Of a stretch of DNA of 64,000 nt, positions 52,867-62,974 are shown one piece after another. The DNA comes from Ariolimax columbianus (Eukaryota; Mollusca; Gastropoda; Stylommatophora; Arionidae). Within the stretch, counting starts at the first letter, position 1. Each line of letters begins with the position of its first letter. The position numbers and the translations under genes are program-made. Location: the NCBI GenBank assembly GCA_036924085.1, contig JAVGWX010000002.1, forward strand, positions 90,232,371-90,296,370, in the 5' to 3' direction. Under the pieces are notes generated by a model. That model had not been told where the DNA came from. It saw nothing but the letters and a program-made list of their open reading frames with translations, and did not search any database.

Positions 52867-53455
52867 GTGCGTCCATGCCTGTATGTATGAGACTGTGTAT
52901 GTTTTATTATCAAGTGAGATACAACACTTATTTTTTATGACGAGATTGGTATAAAATAGGCCTTCATTTTAATCAACAAAACAAGACGTCGGTTTCACAA
53001 ATCCAACGAATCCGGTGCGAATCCGGCTGGACTCCAGTTTGGCAGACACAGTTTTTTCCTAGGTACGATCGCTTCTCCACGTACGGATAGTAGTGCCAAC
53101 CTACCTACCCAATAGGTTGACAACGTTCTACAAAGGACATGTTACTGACTTTTTAGAGTTTGTTACGTGAGGAATAAAATGTACTGTGGAGAGAGAACTA
53201 TGAAATCATTTCTTCAGTTTGAACAAGTAAATATACTTCATAAAAGTTGGAGTTTCACGGTGCATGCTTTTGAATGAGATGTCAATGATCCGTCAAAAGG
53301 TGATAGATTAACCAGGTGACCATAGTAGAGGCTGTGTACACAGTTTGAGTTCTCTAGATTACAGGGAAGTTGGTTAAAATTTGAGAAATAAAAGTCCCCG
53401 CACACGAACAACGGGCATGTGAAGTTAAATAAAAACTTGTACAAAAGTTACTACA
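52561..53455. other. No gene seen; (GT)n microsatellite
   Basis: (TG)n at about 52837-52870. Otherwise AT-rich sequence with no recognised content. Confidence 0.55.
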
Positions 53456-53459
53456 TGGA

Positions 53460-53725
53460 TAAACTGTATAATGACAAGGGTTGTCCAGCCCAGACTTCAG
53501 TTTTATTAAGGAAACTAGTAGTTTAGTTTCTTCATGGGTGTTGTTGATGAGATTTATCCGGCCCTGCCTACAGTTTTTTTAATTAATGAGACGAGGTTTT
53601 CTTCAAGGATAAACTGTATGGCGATGAGAGTTATCCGGCCCTGCCTTCAGTTTTTGTAATGAGACTAGAGGTTTTCTTCATGGATAAACTGTATGGTGAT
53701 GAGAGTTTTCCGGTAACGAGGGTAC
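53460..53725. repeat. Degenerate tandem repeat, about 85-105 bp
   Basis: 'ggataaactgtatggcgatg' followed by 'agagttatccggccctgcct', 'tcagttttt' and 'gagactagaggttttcttca' recurs three to four times with indels. Confidence 0.82.
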
Positions 53726-53799
53726 AGGGACACTTCTGAACTTATTCACTCCGATATAGTGTGGTATCTAAACACGTTATCTTAGCAATGTAATACTGT

Positions 53800-53976
53800 C
53801 ATAGACGGATGTGTTGGACCGAAAGGTACAGTTATCGTCGTCAAGCTGTAAACTAGCCACACAACGCAATTCGTTCTCCGGACTACATCCTGCTACTTAC
53901 AAAGTCATGCTCACGGCTTGGTAGCGAGAGATTGAAAACGAACACAGAAGAACAAGAAGAAGAAGAAGAAGAACAA
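53800..53976 (+). mobile_element. SINE-1 3' half
   Basis: 'ggatgtgttggaccgaaagg', 'tcaagctgtaaacta', 'ttcgttctccggactacatc', 'gcttggtagcgagagattga' and an (AGA)n tail to 53976. Confidence 0.88.
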
Positions 53977-54094
53977 AGGGGAAGAAGGAAGGATGAATGT
54001 AAAACTCTCGGCAAGAAGTACATTCATATTTATACATTGCAAGAAAACGTGATATTGAAAAACGTTTATGAATATGTATAACCAAGTTTAAACC

Positions 54095-54545
54095 AATATA
54101 TAAACTTTACAACATTGTAAGAAACTTTGTGAGGCGATATTTATCAGCTTTACGACATTGTAAAAAACTTTGTGAGGCGATATTTATGAGCTTTACGACA
54201 TTGTAATAAACTTTGTGAGGCGATATTTATCAACTTTACGACATTGTAAGAAACTTTGTGAGGCGATATTTATGAGCTTTACGACATTGTAAGAAACTTT
54301 GTGATGCGATATTTATCAACTTTACGACATTGTTAGAAACTTTGTGAGGCGATATTTATCAGCTTTACGACATTGTAATAAACTTTGTGATGCGATATTT
54401 ATCAACTTTACGACATTGTTAGAAACTTTGTGAGGCGATATTTATCAGCTTTACGACATTGTAATAAACTTTGTGAGGCGATATTTATCAGCTTTACGAC
54501 ATTGTAATAAACTTTGTGAAGCGATATTTATCAGCCTTACGAAGT
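54095..54545. repeat. 43-bp tandem repeat, about ten copies
   Basis: 'aactttgtgaggcgatattt' plus 'atcagctttacgacattgtaata' repeats every 43 bp (54381, 54424). Variants at 'cag/caa/gag' and 'aggc/atgc' mix along the array. Confidence 0.93.
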
Positions 54546-54845
54546 CAGATGGTTAAATGCGGAAACGTACTTGAAATGGTGGACCTCTGTTTTCAGGATG
54601 AAGTGCAATGAGAGGATTACCAGTGAGATAACCATTTTCTGGATTACAGAGTCTATCCCCCACCTAGTTGGCCAGATTGCTGTGACACACAGACTGTTTC
54701 ACGTTGACGTCATGTGAGATCTCGTCCAGTATATGTCACCTTAACCTGATTAATCTTTGCTTAAGACGAGACGGTAAACTGTAAGGTTAGAAGCGAAATC
54801 AAATAAATAGAACTAATTTGTGATCAAAATACGAACGTAGGCATA
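54546..54845. other. No gene seen
   Basis: Nothing recognised. Confidence 0.5.
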
Positions 54846-54849
54846 TTTT

Positions 54850-54933
54850 CAGTATTTGAAAGAAATTGATTTTGGTTATTTCATAGAGAACGTCGATTGT
54901 TTCATTGAAATTGATGTGGTTATTTGTGGGAGA

Positions 54934-54976
<43 letters not shown>

Positions 54977-55185
54977 CAATTATTTGAGGGAAATGGATGT
55001 GGTTATTTGAGAGAGATCGACCGTAGATATATTGCCAATTATTTTATTAAAATTAATGTGATTATTTTAGAGAAACTGCAGACATATTGACAGTTGTTTG
55101 AGGCACATTTATGTGGTTATTTGAGAGAAGCAATAGACAATGTGCAAAAATATTTAGTTAAGCAAATCTCGTTATTTGAGAGCAA
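54850..55185. repeat. Degenerate about 60-70-bp repeat with (TA)n
   Basis: Loosely repeated 'aaattgatgtggttatttga' plus 'gagag' segments, with (TA)n at about 54940-54974. It resembles the 72-bp array at 7000-7425 ('attatttgggaga'), but only weakly. Confidence 0.6.
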
Positions 55186-55639
55186 ACGGTGAAAAAGAAT
55201 TGAAGCACATGAGTTTTTAAACATAACCAATGGTAGAAGAGAATACTGCACAAGACATAACCAGGAAAAAGAAAGAAAGGATTATTTTAAAAAAATTTTA
55301 AATTTGCCAAAAAAGTGCGTCTCTTTATCTATATTTTGAAACCTCATTTGAGAATAATTCTCCAGTTCTCTCTACTTCAAAGCCTTTATTATTTTATATT
55401 GCTTCTAACGATAGGGGTTTGTAGGGTCAATATCGATTCATGCGCCTGGCAAATTGGGTACAACTGATACAATCATGGCTGCAGAAGAGATTCTTGTAGA
55501 TTTATTGTGTTTTTTAATCATATGAGTGTATGTAAATTTTGCGACACAATAAAAACAGGAGAGGACAAGTTTGTCTGGGAATAATCCTGTCTACAAAGAT
55601 GAAACAAATAGACATTTTTCTTTTTTTAAATTTAATACG

Positions 55640-56420
55640 ATTCCTAGGCCCTGATAGGCCACCCAGATACACCGCATCGATCGGCTACCAGCCTAGGCTT
55701 GCACATCTTTTGGACGAAGACGAAATCCTAAAACCTCAGCAGAGGCCCCTCTGCGTTGCACATCATCGTGAACGACAACCCTGTTGCAGCCACCGAGGAC
55801 TTCGTCTACCCCGGCAGCAGACAGTCCTCTGATGAACGCAGCAGTCACGACATCACACGTAGGATGGGCTTAGCGGCTTCATTTATGCACTCGCTCCGCG
55901 GAGTCTGGTCCCAGCGAAGACTCTCCCTGGAGACCAGGTTTCGTATTTACTCCACCTGCACTGTTCCCATTCTTCTGTATGACCCCGAGTCGTGGACACT
56001 ACTACAGCAGGACAAGCAGCGTCTTGAGGCCTTCCACCTGCGCAACTAGAGGCACATCCTCGGGATCGTCTTGCATGACATGAGTTCCAACAGTGCAGTA
56101 GTTCGACGTACTCAACTTGCAGGCATTGTCTCAACAACTGATCGCCGTCTCCTCTCACTCTTATATCACGTTGCTCGCCTTTCCCGGGAAGTCCTAGCCC
56201 ACGAGATGCTCCGGCAGGTTGCTCGGCCGAGTTACCGGAAGTAGACGTGCTTATCCTGGAGACGTCATCGGGGCCACTCGTGCAATATCTGGCTAAAACA
56301 GATTGCCACCTACCCAATAGAACTGCAGGCCGCCTTGTACGCAGCTATCAGACGTGGCGTGGCCATCGATATGGTCATTCGACGCGACGGTCCCTAGTTG
56401 CCTAAGTGTACTATTGTATT
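55640..56420 (+). mobile_element. LINE-I: RT connection and C-terminal region, broken
   Basis: EDFVYPGSRQSSDERSSHDI, then TRRMGLAASFMHSLRGVWSQ, RRLSLETRFRIYSTCTVPIL, LYDPESWTLLQQDKQRLEAF and HLRN*RHILGIVLHDMSSN, then DRRLLSLLYHVARLSREVLA. This matches the 'Y-L-G-S...R-I-x-x-A-x-x-x-F-x-x-L...V-L-x-x-L-L-Y-G-x-E-S-W...L-x-x-F-H-x-R-x-L-R-x-I-L-G-I' order of LINE proteins. One in-frame stop is at 56047; the rest is mostly open. Confidence 0.88.
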
Positions 56421-56551
56421 TTGTTGTTTGATTTAAGTCATTTTTTTAACTTTAAATACATGGAATTCTGGAATTGAAACTGGCTGGTGTACGTCTGCTG
56501 CCAGGTAATCAAACCGATCCATAGTAGCATCTTTTTTTTGTTGCGATTTAA

Positions 56552-57151
56552 CGAGGCGTGATAAAATGAAACCGCACCAAATTGCAACAAGTAAACATAC
56601 GTACAATGCGCATGAGGACGTCACGTCTGCTGTAAACAGCAAATATTGACCGTCGAGTTTGCAAAATTTCATTATTTGTCGACTTTTCTCAGCAGTCCGT
56701 TGAAAACATGGCGGATGCTATACGGAATCTGTCCAGAGTTGATCAGCGAGCGGTGATTCGGTTTTAACAGTTGAAGGAAGTCCACCAGTTGACATTCATC
56801 GCAGAATGCAGGCAGTGTATGGTGACAAAAGTGTGTCGAAGACAACAATGAAGTATTGGACAACAATGTTTAAAAAAGGACGTGAGTTAACGCAACAATA
56901 TGCGCCTGACCTGGTCTCGGAAGGTAACGCAACAATTTGCGCCTGACCTGGTCTCGGAAGTTAACGCAACAATATGCGCCTGACCTGGTCTCGGAAGATC
57001 TTTCGTTAACTCCCGTCCTTCTTTAAACATCATTGTCCAGTTATTTCCTGTTGTCCTCTACACACTTTTGTTACCATACACTGCGCAGCATGCGTTTCGA
57101 ACGTATGTTCACTTGTTGCAGTTTGGTCCGGTTTCATTTGAACAAGCCTCG
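56552..57151. mobile_element. Fold-back mariner-type element, second copy (600 bp)
   Basis: TIRs 'cgaggcgtgataaaatgaaa' and the complement ending at 57151; the right flank is TA, the left flank AA, so one target base changed. The left arm encodes (plus strand) SASGDS-disrupted R-A-V-I-R-F, then PVDIHRRMQAVYGDKSVSKT and TMKYWTTMFKKGRELTQQYA, the mariner helix-turn-helix domain. The same sequence returns inverted in the right arm (57010-57085). In between, a 36-37-bp piece ('gttaacgcaacaatatgcgc', 'ctgacctggtctcggaa') is tandemly triplicated (56885-57000). No catalytic domain. Confidence 0.85.
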
Positions 57152-57414
57152 TACTTCGTGCTGCTAATAGACCTGTGGGAAGACAGGTGGCGTAACGGTT
57201 AAAATTGAATTATTACGATAATATTTTGTGGGTCAGTTTGTCGTAGAGCGTATGCCTGAGAGGTATGGCTGCCTTCTTTCCTCACACGTTCCCACATTGT
57301 GCAAACATTTTATATTGGGGCGTCTCGAGGCCAGATATTGAACATAGTATCATTTCGGCGAGAAACACACACTAATAGCCTGCGCACAAATGTAAATGTT
57401 TTTATTCTGTTTCT
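57152..57414. other. No gene seen
   Basis: A possible tRNA-promoter-like stretch 'gtcgtagagcgtatgcctga' at about 57240 has no partner B box that I trust. Confidence 0.4.
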
Positions 57415-57705
57415 TCTAGTTCTTTTTCTTCTTGTTCTTGTTCTTCTTCTTCTTCTTATTCGTCTTCTTTTTATTATTCTTCGATGTAATTAATGAAAAT
57501 TACGTTGCGGGCAGGGAGAGGGGGTGGGGGGGGGGGGAGATGTGCAGAGCCAGGGTGGGATATTTGCACCTTTCAGCCACACGTCCGATTACAGTTTCCT
57601 TTTTTTCTTTGGCTACCAAGAATATCTTTCCACCGTGATCCCTTTTCTCTTAGACAACACAAGTGCAGCTTGTTTCCATCTTGTAGATTTCATAATGACC
57701 CCTTG
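57415..57705 (-). mobile_element. SINE-1 copy, diverged, with G-rich insertion
   Basis: (TTC)n at 57415-57480, then after a G-rich stretch (57512-57538) 'gggatatttgcacctttcag', 'cacgtccgattacag', 'tttggctaccaagaat' and 'accgtgatcccttttctctt', matching SINE-1 on the minus strand. Confidence 0.72.
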
Positions 57706-57744
57706 ATTAAATGTGACGTCATCTTGCTTGATGACCCCCCTCCA

Positions 57745-58030
57745 ATGACGAGTACATCACTACCTCCAAATGCTCACATCCGACCTAAAGAAAGTCCACA
57801 TGAATTACAAGAAAGTCCATTGCATCCTGTACAAGCCTCTATTTTGTGTACTGTATCGTCAACCAGAATAATTGGACCAATTTCCTTCAGGAACATTCTC
57901 AACTCAGAGTCTTATGTCAAGATTTCCAGACAATTTGCGGAACAATTTGCAGACACCGATTTGACAACGGACTACTTTCAACAGGAAGGAGTGACATACC
58001 ATAAGCTGCGTATTAGTTTAATTTAATCCT
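57745..58030 (+). pseudogene. DDE transposase fragment (Tc1/mariner superfamily), catalytic Asp changed
   Basis: The frame encodes SPHELQESPLHPVQ, then STRIIGPISFRNILNSESYV, ISRQFAEQFADTDLTTDYFQ and QEGVTYH. In this transposase type the order is E-x-P-H...P-L-H-x-x-x-x-x-V-W-C-A-x-S-x-x-x-I-I-G-P-x-F-F...Y...FQQDGAT-x-H, where the Asp of QQDGA is catalytic. Here it reads QQEGV, and 'VWCA' is 'ILCT', so it is inactive. N-terminal and final parts are absent. I cannot tell whether it once served the fold-back elements nearby, which carry only the DNA-binding part. Confidence 0.8.
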
Positions 58031-58735
58031 TCTTCGGTAACCCTGTGATGTCCATAGCACTATTACCTATATGTGTTTTTATCAACTTTCAGCCTTCAGT
58101 ACCATAGCATCTTCGATCTAATATTTCTCTAGCTCGATATTAGGGACATTTCATACGTTTTATTCCCCCAATTCTCATCAAGCATCCATTGATGAAAGGT
58201 TCTCACTTTTTAGTTGACCTTTTCTTTGCTCCTCGTGTTACATAACCATACAATTTGGGGCAAATTAATTTCTTTCGATTTTCACCAATTCCCAAAATCT
58301 AAAAGGCCACTATCGCCTTTCACATTGTTAATTGTAAATCTCCATCATTACTTCCTGCTTTATTTAAATTGCTGCCAAGATATGTATGAACGATTTTACA
58401 TCATGTAGTACCGTGTCTTCCAGTACACCAGTACAATATTATTGTTGCTGGATGCATTTTTTCTCATCTGTTTGGTGTTTGGGTTTTGTGTGTGTTGTTA
58501 TTGGTTATTATATATGTGCACAATCAGACCTAATTTCAGTGACCATTCAGTTAGTATACAACTCAAAATAAGTTGAGTGTCACTTACAAAATCCCAACCT
58601 TCCAAAAACAAAAATGAGAAGTCAATGATTTTTAATCACATCGTTCCTCAAGGCATCAGAGTGTGACAGTGTCATGACAAAATGCTGAGAAATGGTCAGT
58701 AGCGTGTGTGCACAAGCATTGATACAAGCTTGTCA
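58031..58735. other. No gene seen (0.7 kb)
   Basis: AT-rich; nothing recognised. Confidence 0.5.
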
Positions 58736-58739
58736 GCGA

Positions 58740-59640
58740 TGCCTGATGGACGAATAAGATGCTATAATCCCTTTAGCCGTGAGCTGGGGCACTGAGACGC
58801 TAGTCCAGTCAGGCACAAAATTCGTACCAGGTCGTCGCGTCAGGGTAAGGCACTTAATCCCCTGACCAAGACCACAATCGCTCTCCCACGTAGCGCTCCC
58901 TGGAAACAGGCTGTTTTCAAGGCAGCCTAGCTGGCGAGATGTAGATCGATGTGATCCCCCTAGCAGTGAACGCCACGCAGATGAAGTCAAGCATAGCACA
59001 GACACCTTGAGGACCGCTGTCCACCTTCGTCAGCAAGCTCGGGATGTGAGGAAAGCTACTACAGCTTTGCTAATTTAGGTCTTTTTCAGGGCGCACACAA
59101 AGAGTCAATTTGTTCATTGTGGGCATTAAACAGTTCCTGTGAGCGAGCAGCTAAGTACTGTATGGTGGGGTGTGGTGGGAGCAGCAGGTTCCTCAGATCG
59201 GCCAGTCTTGGGCATAAAGTCAGGATGTGCTCGACTGACTCCTCGTGGTCGTGATCATCTGCATTTTGGTTCACATAGTAAAGTAAAGTAACCCATAGCA
59301 TACTTGCCGAAGAGGTGTGAAGTGTTAGCCGTCTCACATTTCAAAGGCTCGGCTATAAGAGGGCGGTAGCCATCTCCTCTCCCTCACCGCTTTTACTTCC
59401 CGAACTGAATCGGTACCCATTTAAGGCTGGGTCGACCAGGGCGCCATTGCGGTCTGAAAAAAACACTAATGCCTCAACTGGGGAATGAACCAGGAACACT
59501 CAGATGCAAAGCCAGCTCGCTAACCACTGCGCTACGCGGCTTCCCATACATAGTGGGTCTAATCTATGCAGATATACGTGATGGATGCAATCAATCTTCT
59601 GATAGTATTTTAGGGGTTGTCTGCCATTCCTACAGAAGGT
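58740..59640 (-). mobile_element. LINE-C: C-terminus and full 3' end, interrupted by SINE-3
   Basis: The minus-strand translation (59280-59086) is YYVNQNADDHDHEESVEHIL then TLCPRLADLRNLLLPPHPTI and LFNAHNEQIDSLCAP, the Cys/His-rich end of a LINE protein (compare C-E-P-N-C-R-F-C in the 24.4 kb copy). The 3' untranslated region runs to about 58740. The part upstream of the SINE-3 insertion continues at 59555-59640. This copy anchors the family, whose 3' ends recur at 2980, 24233, 28755, 34110 and 62430. Confidence 0.85.
59280..59547 (-). mobile_element. SINE-3, complete copy with target-site duplication
   Basis: 268 bp, minus orientation. The tRNA-like 5' end reads GGGAAGCCGCGTAGCGCAGT then GGTTAGCGAG (A box), with GGTTCATTCCCC (B box) at the usual distance. 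The body has 'gtacccatttaaggctgggt' (plus-strand text). It is flanked by ACATAGT (59273-59279 and 59548-59554); the uninterrupted target 'cacatagtgggtct' exists at 24472-24485. Confidence 0.9.
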
Positions 59641-59965
59641 TTTGATCACTTGGTGGATGGCTAGCTCTTACTGATCTTCGCATAGACGCTTGTGTTGTTA
59701 ATGACTCTTCCAGCAGAAACATGTCACAAGGATGGGCTGGCCAGCTCACTTACCTGATGTCTTCCCTCTAAAGCACCGTGCACGTCTTGAGATAATCAGC
59801 AAGACCTAGCCATCCAAGTGGTCAACTGAACTACCAATTGTTGCATTTTTTTTAATGGTGAGATTTTGTATGAAATCCTTTACTACAAGGCATTATTATT
59901 TCAAAAATGTCAAATTTTCTAATGGTTGATCACTTTGAGAACCTGTAACCTTTATATTTTTCATT
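59641..59965. other. No gene called
   Basis: 'ggatgggctggccagctcac' at about 59730 could be a remnant of the W-x-G-H region of a LINE, but it is too short to assign. Confidence 0.4.
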
Positions 59966-60165
59966 CATTCTTCGTCTTCTTCTTCTTCTTCTTCTTCTTC
60001 TTCTTCTTCTTCTTCATTCGTTCTCAATTTCCGGCTACCAAGCCCAGAATAGGGCTTTGCAAGTAGCAGAATGTAGTCCATAGAATGGAAAGCGTTTTGT
60101 AGCTATTTTACAGCTTGACTGCGATATTTGCACCTTTCGGTCCGTCACATCCGTCTTCGGCATTG
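59966..60165 (-). mobile_element. SINE-1 3' half
   Basis: (TTC)n at 59970-60014, then 'ttctcaatttccggctacca', 'agcccagaatagggctttgc', 'aagtagcagaatgtagtcc', 'cgatatttgcacctttcggt' and 'cacatccgtcttcggc'. Confidence 0.9.
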
Positions 60166-60363
60166 TCGGTCATTTAATATGATTTGGTTGTGTGTAGAGA
60201 TACAACTGAATAAAGAACGTGTTGGTGTTATTGCTTTTGTTGTGTGTTTGTTAGTTTCTGAGATACAAAAAATTGAATGCAATTTTTTTTAATTTTTTTT
60301 TTAAATTTACAAATCCATGGAAACCACAACAACGCCAATATACTGTGTTTATAATATCGACAC

Positions 60364-61262
60364 TTCTTCTTCGTACGCTGTCAGACGTCAACTTGAATTT
60401 GTTCGAAGAAAGCAGCAGTCATCCTGAGGCTGTCGACACTGCCATAGATCGTGTCTAGTGTTGGCACTGGTGATGCCACATGTGCTTTCTCTGGTCCTCG
60501 TATGTCGGGCAATTTTGCAGCAGATGTTCAGCGGTCATTTTCCCTGTACCACAGGTGTATTCGTCAGTACCACCTGTCTTCAGTTTATTGAATAGATGGT
60601 ACCTCAGTCTGTTGTGGCCTGTGCGAAGTCTGAAGACCACGACCTGCTCTCTTCTGTTCAACTGGTAATAGGCATCATTGTTTGTGTAGCCAGTATGCTC
60701 TGTTTCCCATTTGGCCATGTATATGGCCCTAATAAACCTTTTGGACTCTTCGTAGGTCACACTATAATCTGGTTGTGGTAGTCTTGCACTTTCTTTTGGC
60801 AGTCTGTCTACCTCCTCGTTGCCTTGGATGTTACAGTGGGATGGAACCCACTGTACCACTACTCTTTTTGGTGCGGACTGCTGCATAGTTGACAGAGTAC
60901 TGCTCTTAAATCATTAAGTTCTGTATTTTGCTGGCTTTTTAGTGCTGTAACCACGGACAGGGCATCTGTAAACAGGATTATCTGGCTTTCGTTGCTTTCG
61001 CCTGTCAGCATTGCTTCTACTGCAGCCTTCAATGCCTCTGCCTCCGCTCTTAAATTGCTTAAGAATTTTCCAGTTGCCACTGACAGTGTTATCTTTCTAC
61101 AGTTTGTTAAGCTCAGGAATACCCCTTCCCCTCCATTATTCGTGGTGTTTGTTGCAGAACCGTTGGTGTATGCATGGGTCCAGTCCATGTTTGGGTAGTT
61201 TTTCACTATGTACCTCAGGGTTAGGTCTCTTCTTTCTTTTTCAGACTGGCTGTTCTTGTTAT
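60364..61262 (-). mobile_element. LINE-B insertion, 5' truncated, with target-site duplication
   Basis: 899 bp. Minus strand: SQSEKERRDLTLRYIVKNYP, MDWTHAYTNGSATNTTNNGG (YTDGS changed to YTNGS), NLRAEAEALKAAVEAML, IILFTDALSVVTALKSQQ, PSHCNIQGNEEVDRL (A changed to V), VVVFRLRTGHNRLRYHLFNK, TDEYTCGTGKMTAEHLLQNC. Flanked by ATATCGACAC (60354-60363 and 61263-61272). The loss of the first RNase H Asp and a frameshift show it is inactive. The tail 'gaagaagaag' at the 3' end is short. This fixes the LINE-B 3' terminus. Confidence 0.94.
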
Positions 61263-61319
61263 ATATCGACACAACTATTAGTATCCAATTCAAACGTATT
61301 TATTACATCTAAATAAACA

Positions 61320-61895
61320 AAATAAACAGATCTACTTTACATAATCTTTTACAACAATCCACTTCCCCCTTTCCAATACATCGGCTCCAATCCGCGTAAT
61401 TAGAAGATAAATCGTTTAAAATCCATTTGTAAACGAGAAAATAATTTTTTAACCTGCAAAAAACTTGTGTAGATGTGCGTGGTGTCTTCAGCGGTAAAAT
61501 AATGGATATTTGTACGGTCTACGTGCTTAATTATCTATGAATAAAAGATGAAGGCCGAATACGTGGCTGACGTACGCCAGCAGTGCGGTAAACTTAGTTT
61601 TGGTAGTATTTTATTTTTTTATTTGGTTGAGATTGCGATACAGAAAATACAAGTGGACCGCAAAGTCCAGATCTTCAAATTTTATCGTTAAAAGCCATTC
61701 AAGCATTTTCATATGTAGAAGTCACTTGCTAGTAGAAGTAGAAATTTGGTAATTCAAATCATTTCAAGTATGTAGTAGTCAATACCGGATCAAGATGGGT
61801 ATTTATCGGACTAGCAACGTCATCATATTAAACAACACAAGAACTGTAATTTACGTCAATAATCTCTTTCTCTGCCTTGTTGTTGTAGGTTTTCT
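61320..61895. other. No gene seen (0.58 kb)
   Basis: AT-rich, nothing recognised. Confidence 0.5.
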
Positions 61896-61899
61896 ATAT

Positions 61900-62235
61900 C
61901 CTTACATATTTCTACTATGTATCTTTTTTATCTTTTCTTATTTCTCTTCTAACTTTTCTTGCGCAGTTTTTATATGCTGTGTTGGTCCCCTTACTTCCCA
62001 TTTGTTTTAATTGTTGCCTTTCTGCAATTAGTTTCTGTGTTTCCTCTGTTATATGGCTCTGTGTCTTGTGCAATATCTTTGGAACCCTTTCTTTTGCTGT
62101 CGAGTTCAAAATATCCCTTGCGTACAATGTCAACTCCTCAGATGTCATCTCTTCCTGTATAGCAAGCAACGCCTCAAATTTGTTTTCTACTTTGATGTTG
62201 TATTCAGTAGGTATTGCTGATACATTATAGGCATT
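61900..62235 (-). mobile_element. LINE-M: segment between endonuclease and RT of an RTE-like LINE
   Basis: Minus strand: IPTEYNIKVENKFEALLAIQ, EEMTSEELTLYARDILNSTA, KERVPKILHKTQSHITEETQ, KLIAERQQLK and CARKVRREIRKDKKDT. In RTE-like LINEs this stretch (Y-x-I-x-V-x-N-x-F-x-x-L...W-I-T-x-E-T-x-x-L-I-x-x-R) links the endonuclease domain to RT. The frame is open for 117 codons. Confidence 0.88.
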
Positions 62236-62269
62236 CGAAATAAACAAATAAATAAAAACCAGAACCAAC

Positions 62270-62400
62270 CGCGAGAACAGGTTTCAGGAAGGGCTACTCA
62301 ACCACTGACCACCTCCACACAATCAACATGTTGCTCGAGAGAGCACAGGAAGTTCGATTGCCCCTCTGCATTGTGTTTGTGGAATATGATCGGGGCTATA
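62270..62400 (+). mobile_element. LINE-M-type RT fragment (finger/palm)
   Basis: NRFQEGYSTTDHLHTINMLL then ERAQEVRLPLCIVFVEYD, matching the RT block 'Q-x-G-F-R-x-G-x-S-T-x-D-H-x-x-x-x-x-x-L...L-C-L-x-F-V-D-Y-x-K-A-F'. The catalytic Asp of F-V-D-Y is Glu here. It is head-to-head with the minus-strand segment at 61900-62235, separated by about 35 bases. Confidence 0.83.
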
Positions 62401-62429
62401 TCGGCGTGGAAATAAATGCAGTGAGGGTA

Positions 62430-62845
62430 TTGTTTGCGAATGCCCACAATGAGTAGGTTTACTCTTTTGTGCGCTCTTAAAAGGACGTTAAGTGGCGTGT
62501 TGCAGTAGCTTTCATTACATCATGAGCGAGTTGATGAAGTTGAATCGTATTTCTAAAGGCGGTTGTTCTATGCTTGTGTTCATCTACGTGTCACTAACTA
62601 CTACAGAGATCACGTCGTTACCTCACCTCGTTAGCCAGCATGCGATAAAAATAACCCGTTTCCAGGGAGGGCTATTAGATAGGCGAGGCGAGGGTCTTGG
62701 CCAGTATGTTTTGCCTGACCCTGTCTAACATGTCTGATTAGTTTATTTTGCCTGACCATGACCAGCATGTCTGACCAGTATATATTTTGCCTGGCCATGA
62801 CTAACATGTTTGATCAGTATATTTTGCCTGACCAGACGTCAGTCT
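62430..62845 (+). mobile_element. LINE-C 3' end, plus strand, with terminal repeats
   Basis: 'cccacaatgagtaggtttac', 'gtgcgctcttaaaaggacgt', 'tcatctacgtgtcac', 'ccgtttccagggagggct' and 'gagggtcttggccagtatgt' align with the other LINE-C 3' ends. It finishes in four copies of 'attttgcctgaccatgacca' plus 'gcatgtctgat(c)agt', the same terminal unit as at 28755-28932. Confidence 0.83.
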
Positions 62846-62974
62846 TCTTCCCCAAATGCAGTAATAAATGCCTCGAGGAACCAAGGTATCATTGATATGT
62901 ACGCCCAGCCCATAGAGAAGATAAACGAGGGCTGCTAAACTGGTATCACTCTTTTCCCCAAGCCAGTTTCCATA

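Noticed and set aside
57493..57744. N-terminal extension of the transposase frame
   Set aside because: This part is SINE-1 sequence with a G-rich insertion read in the same frame by chance; only about 57745-58030 resembles transposase.
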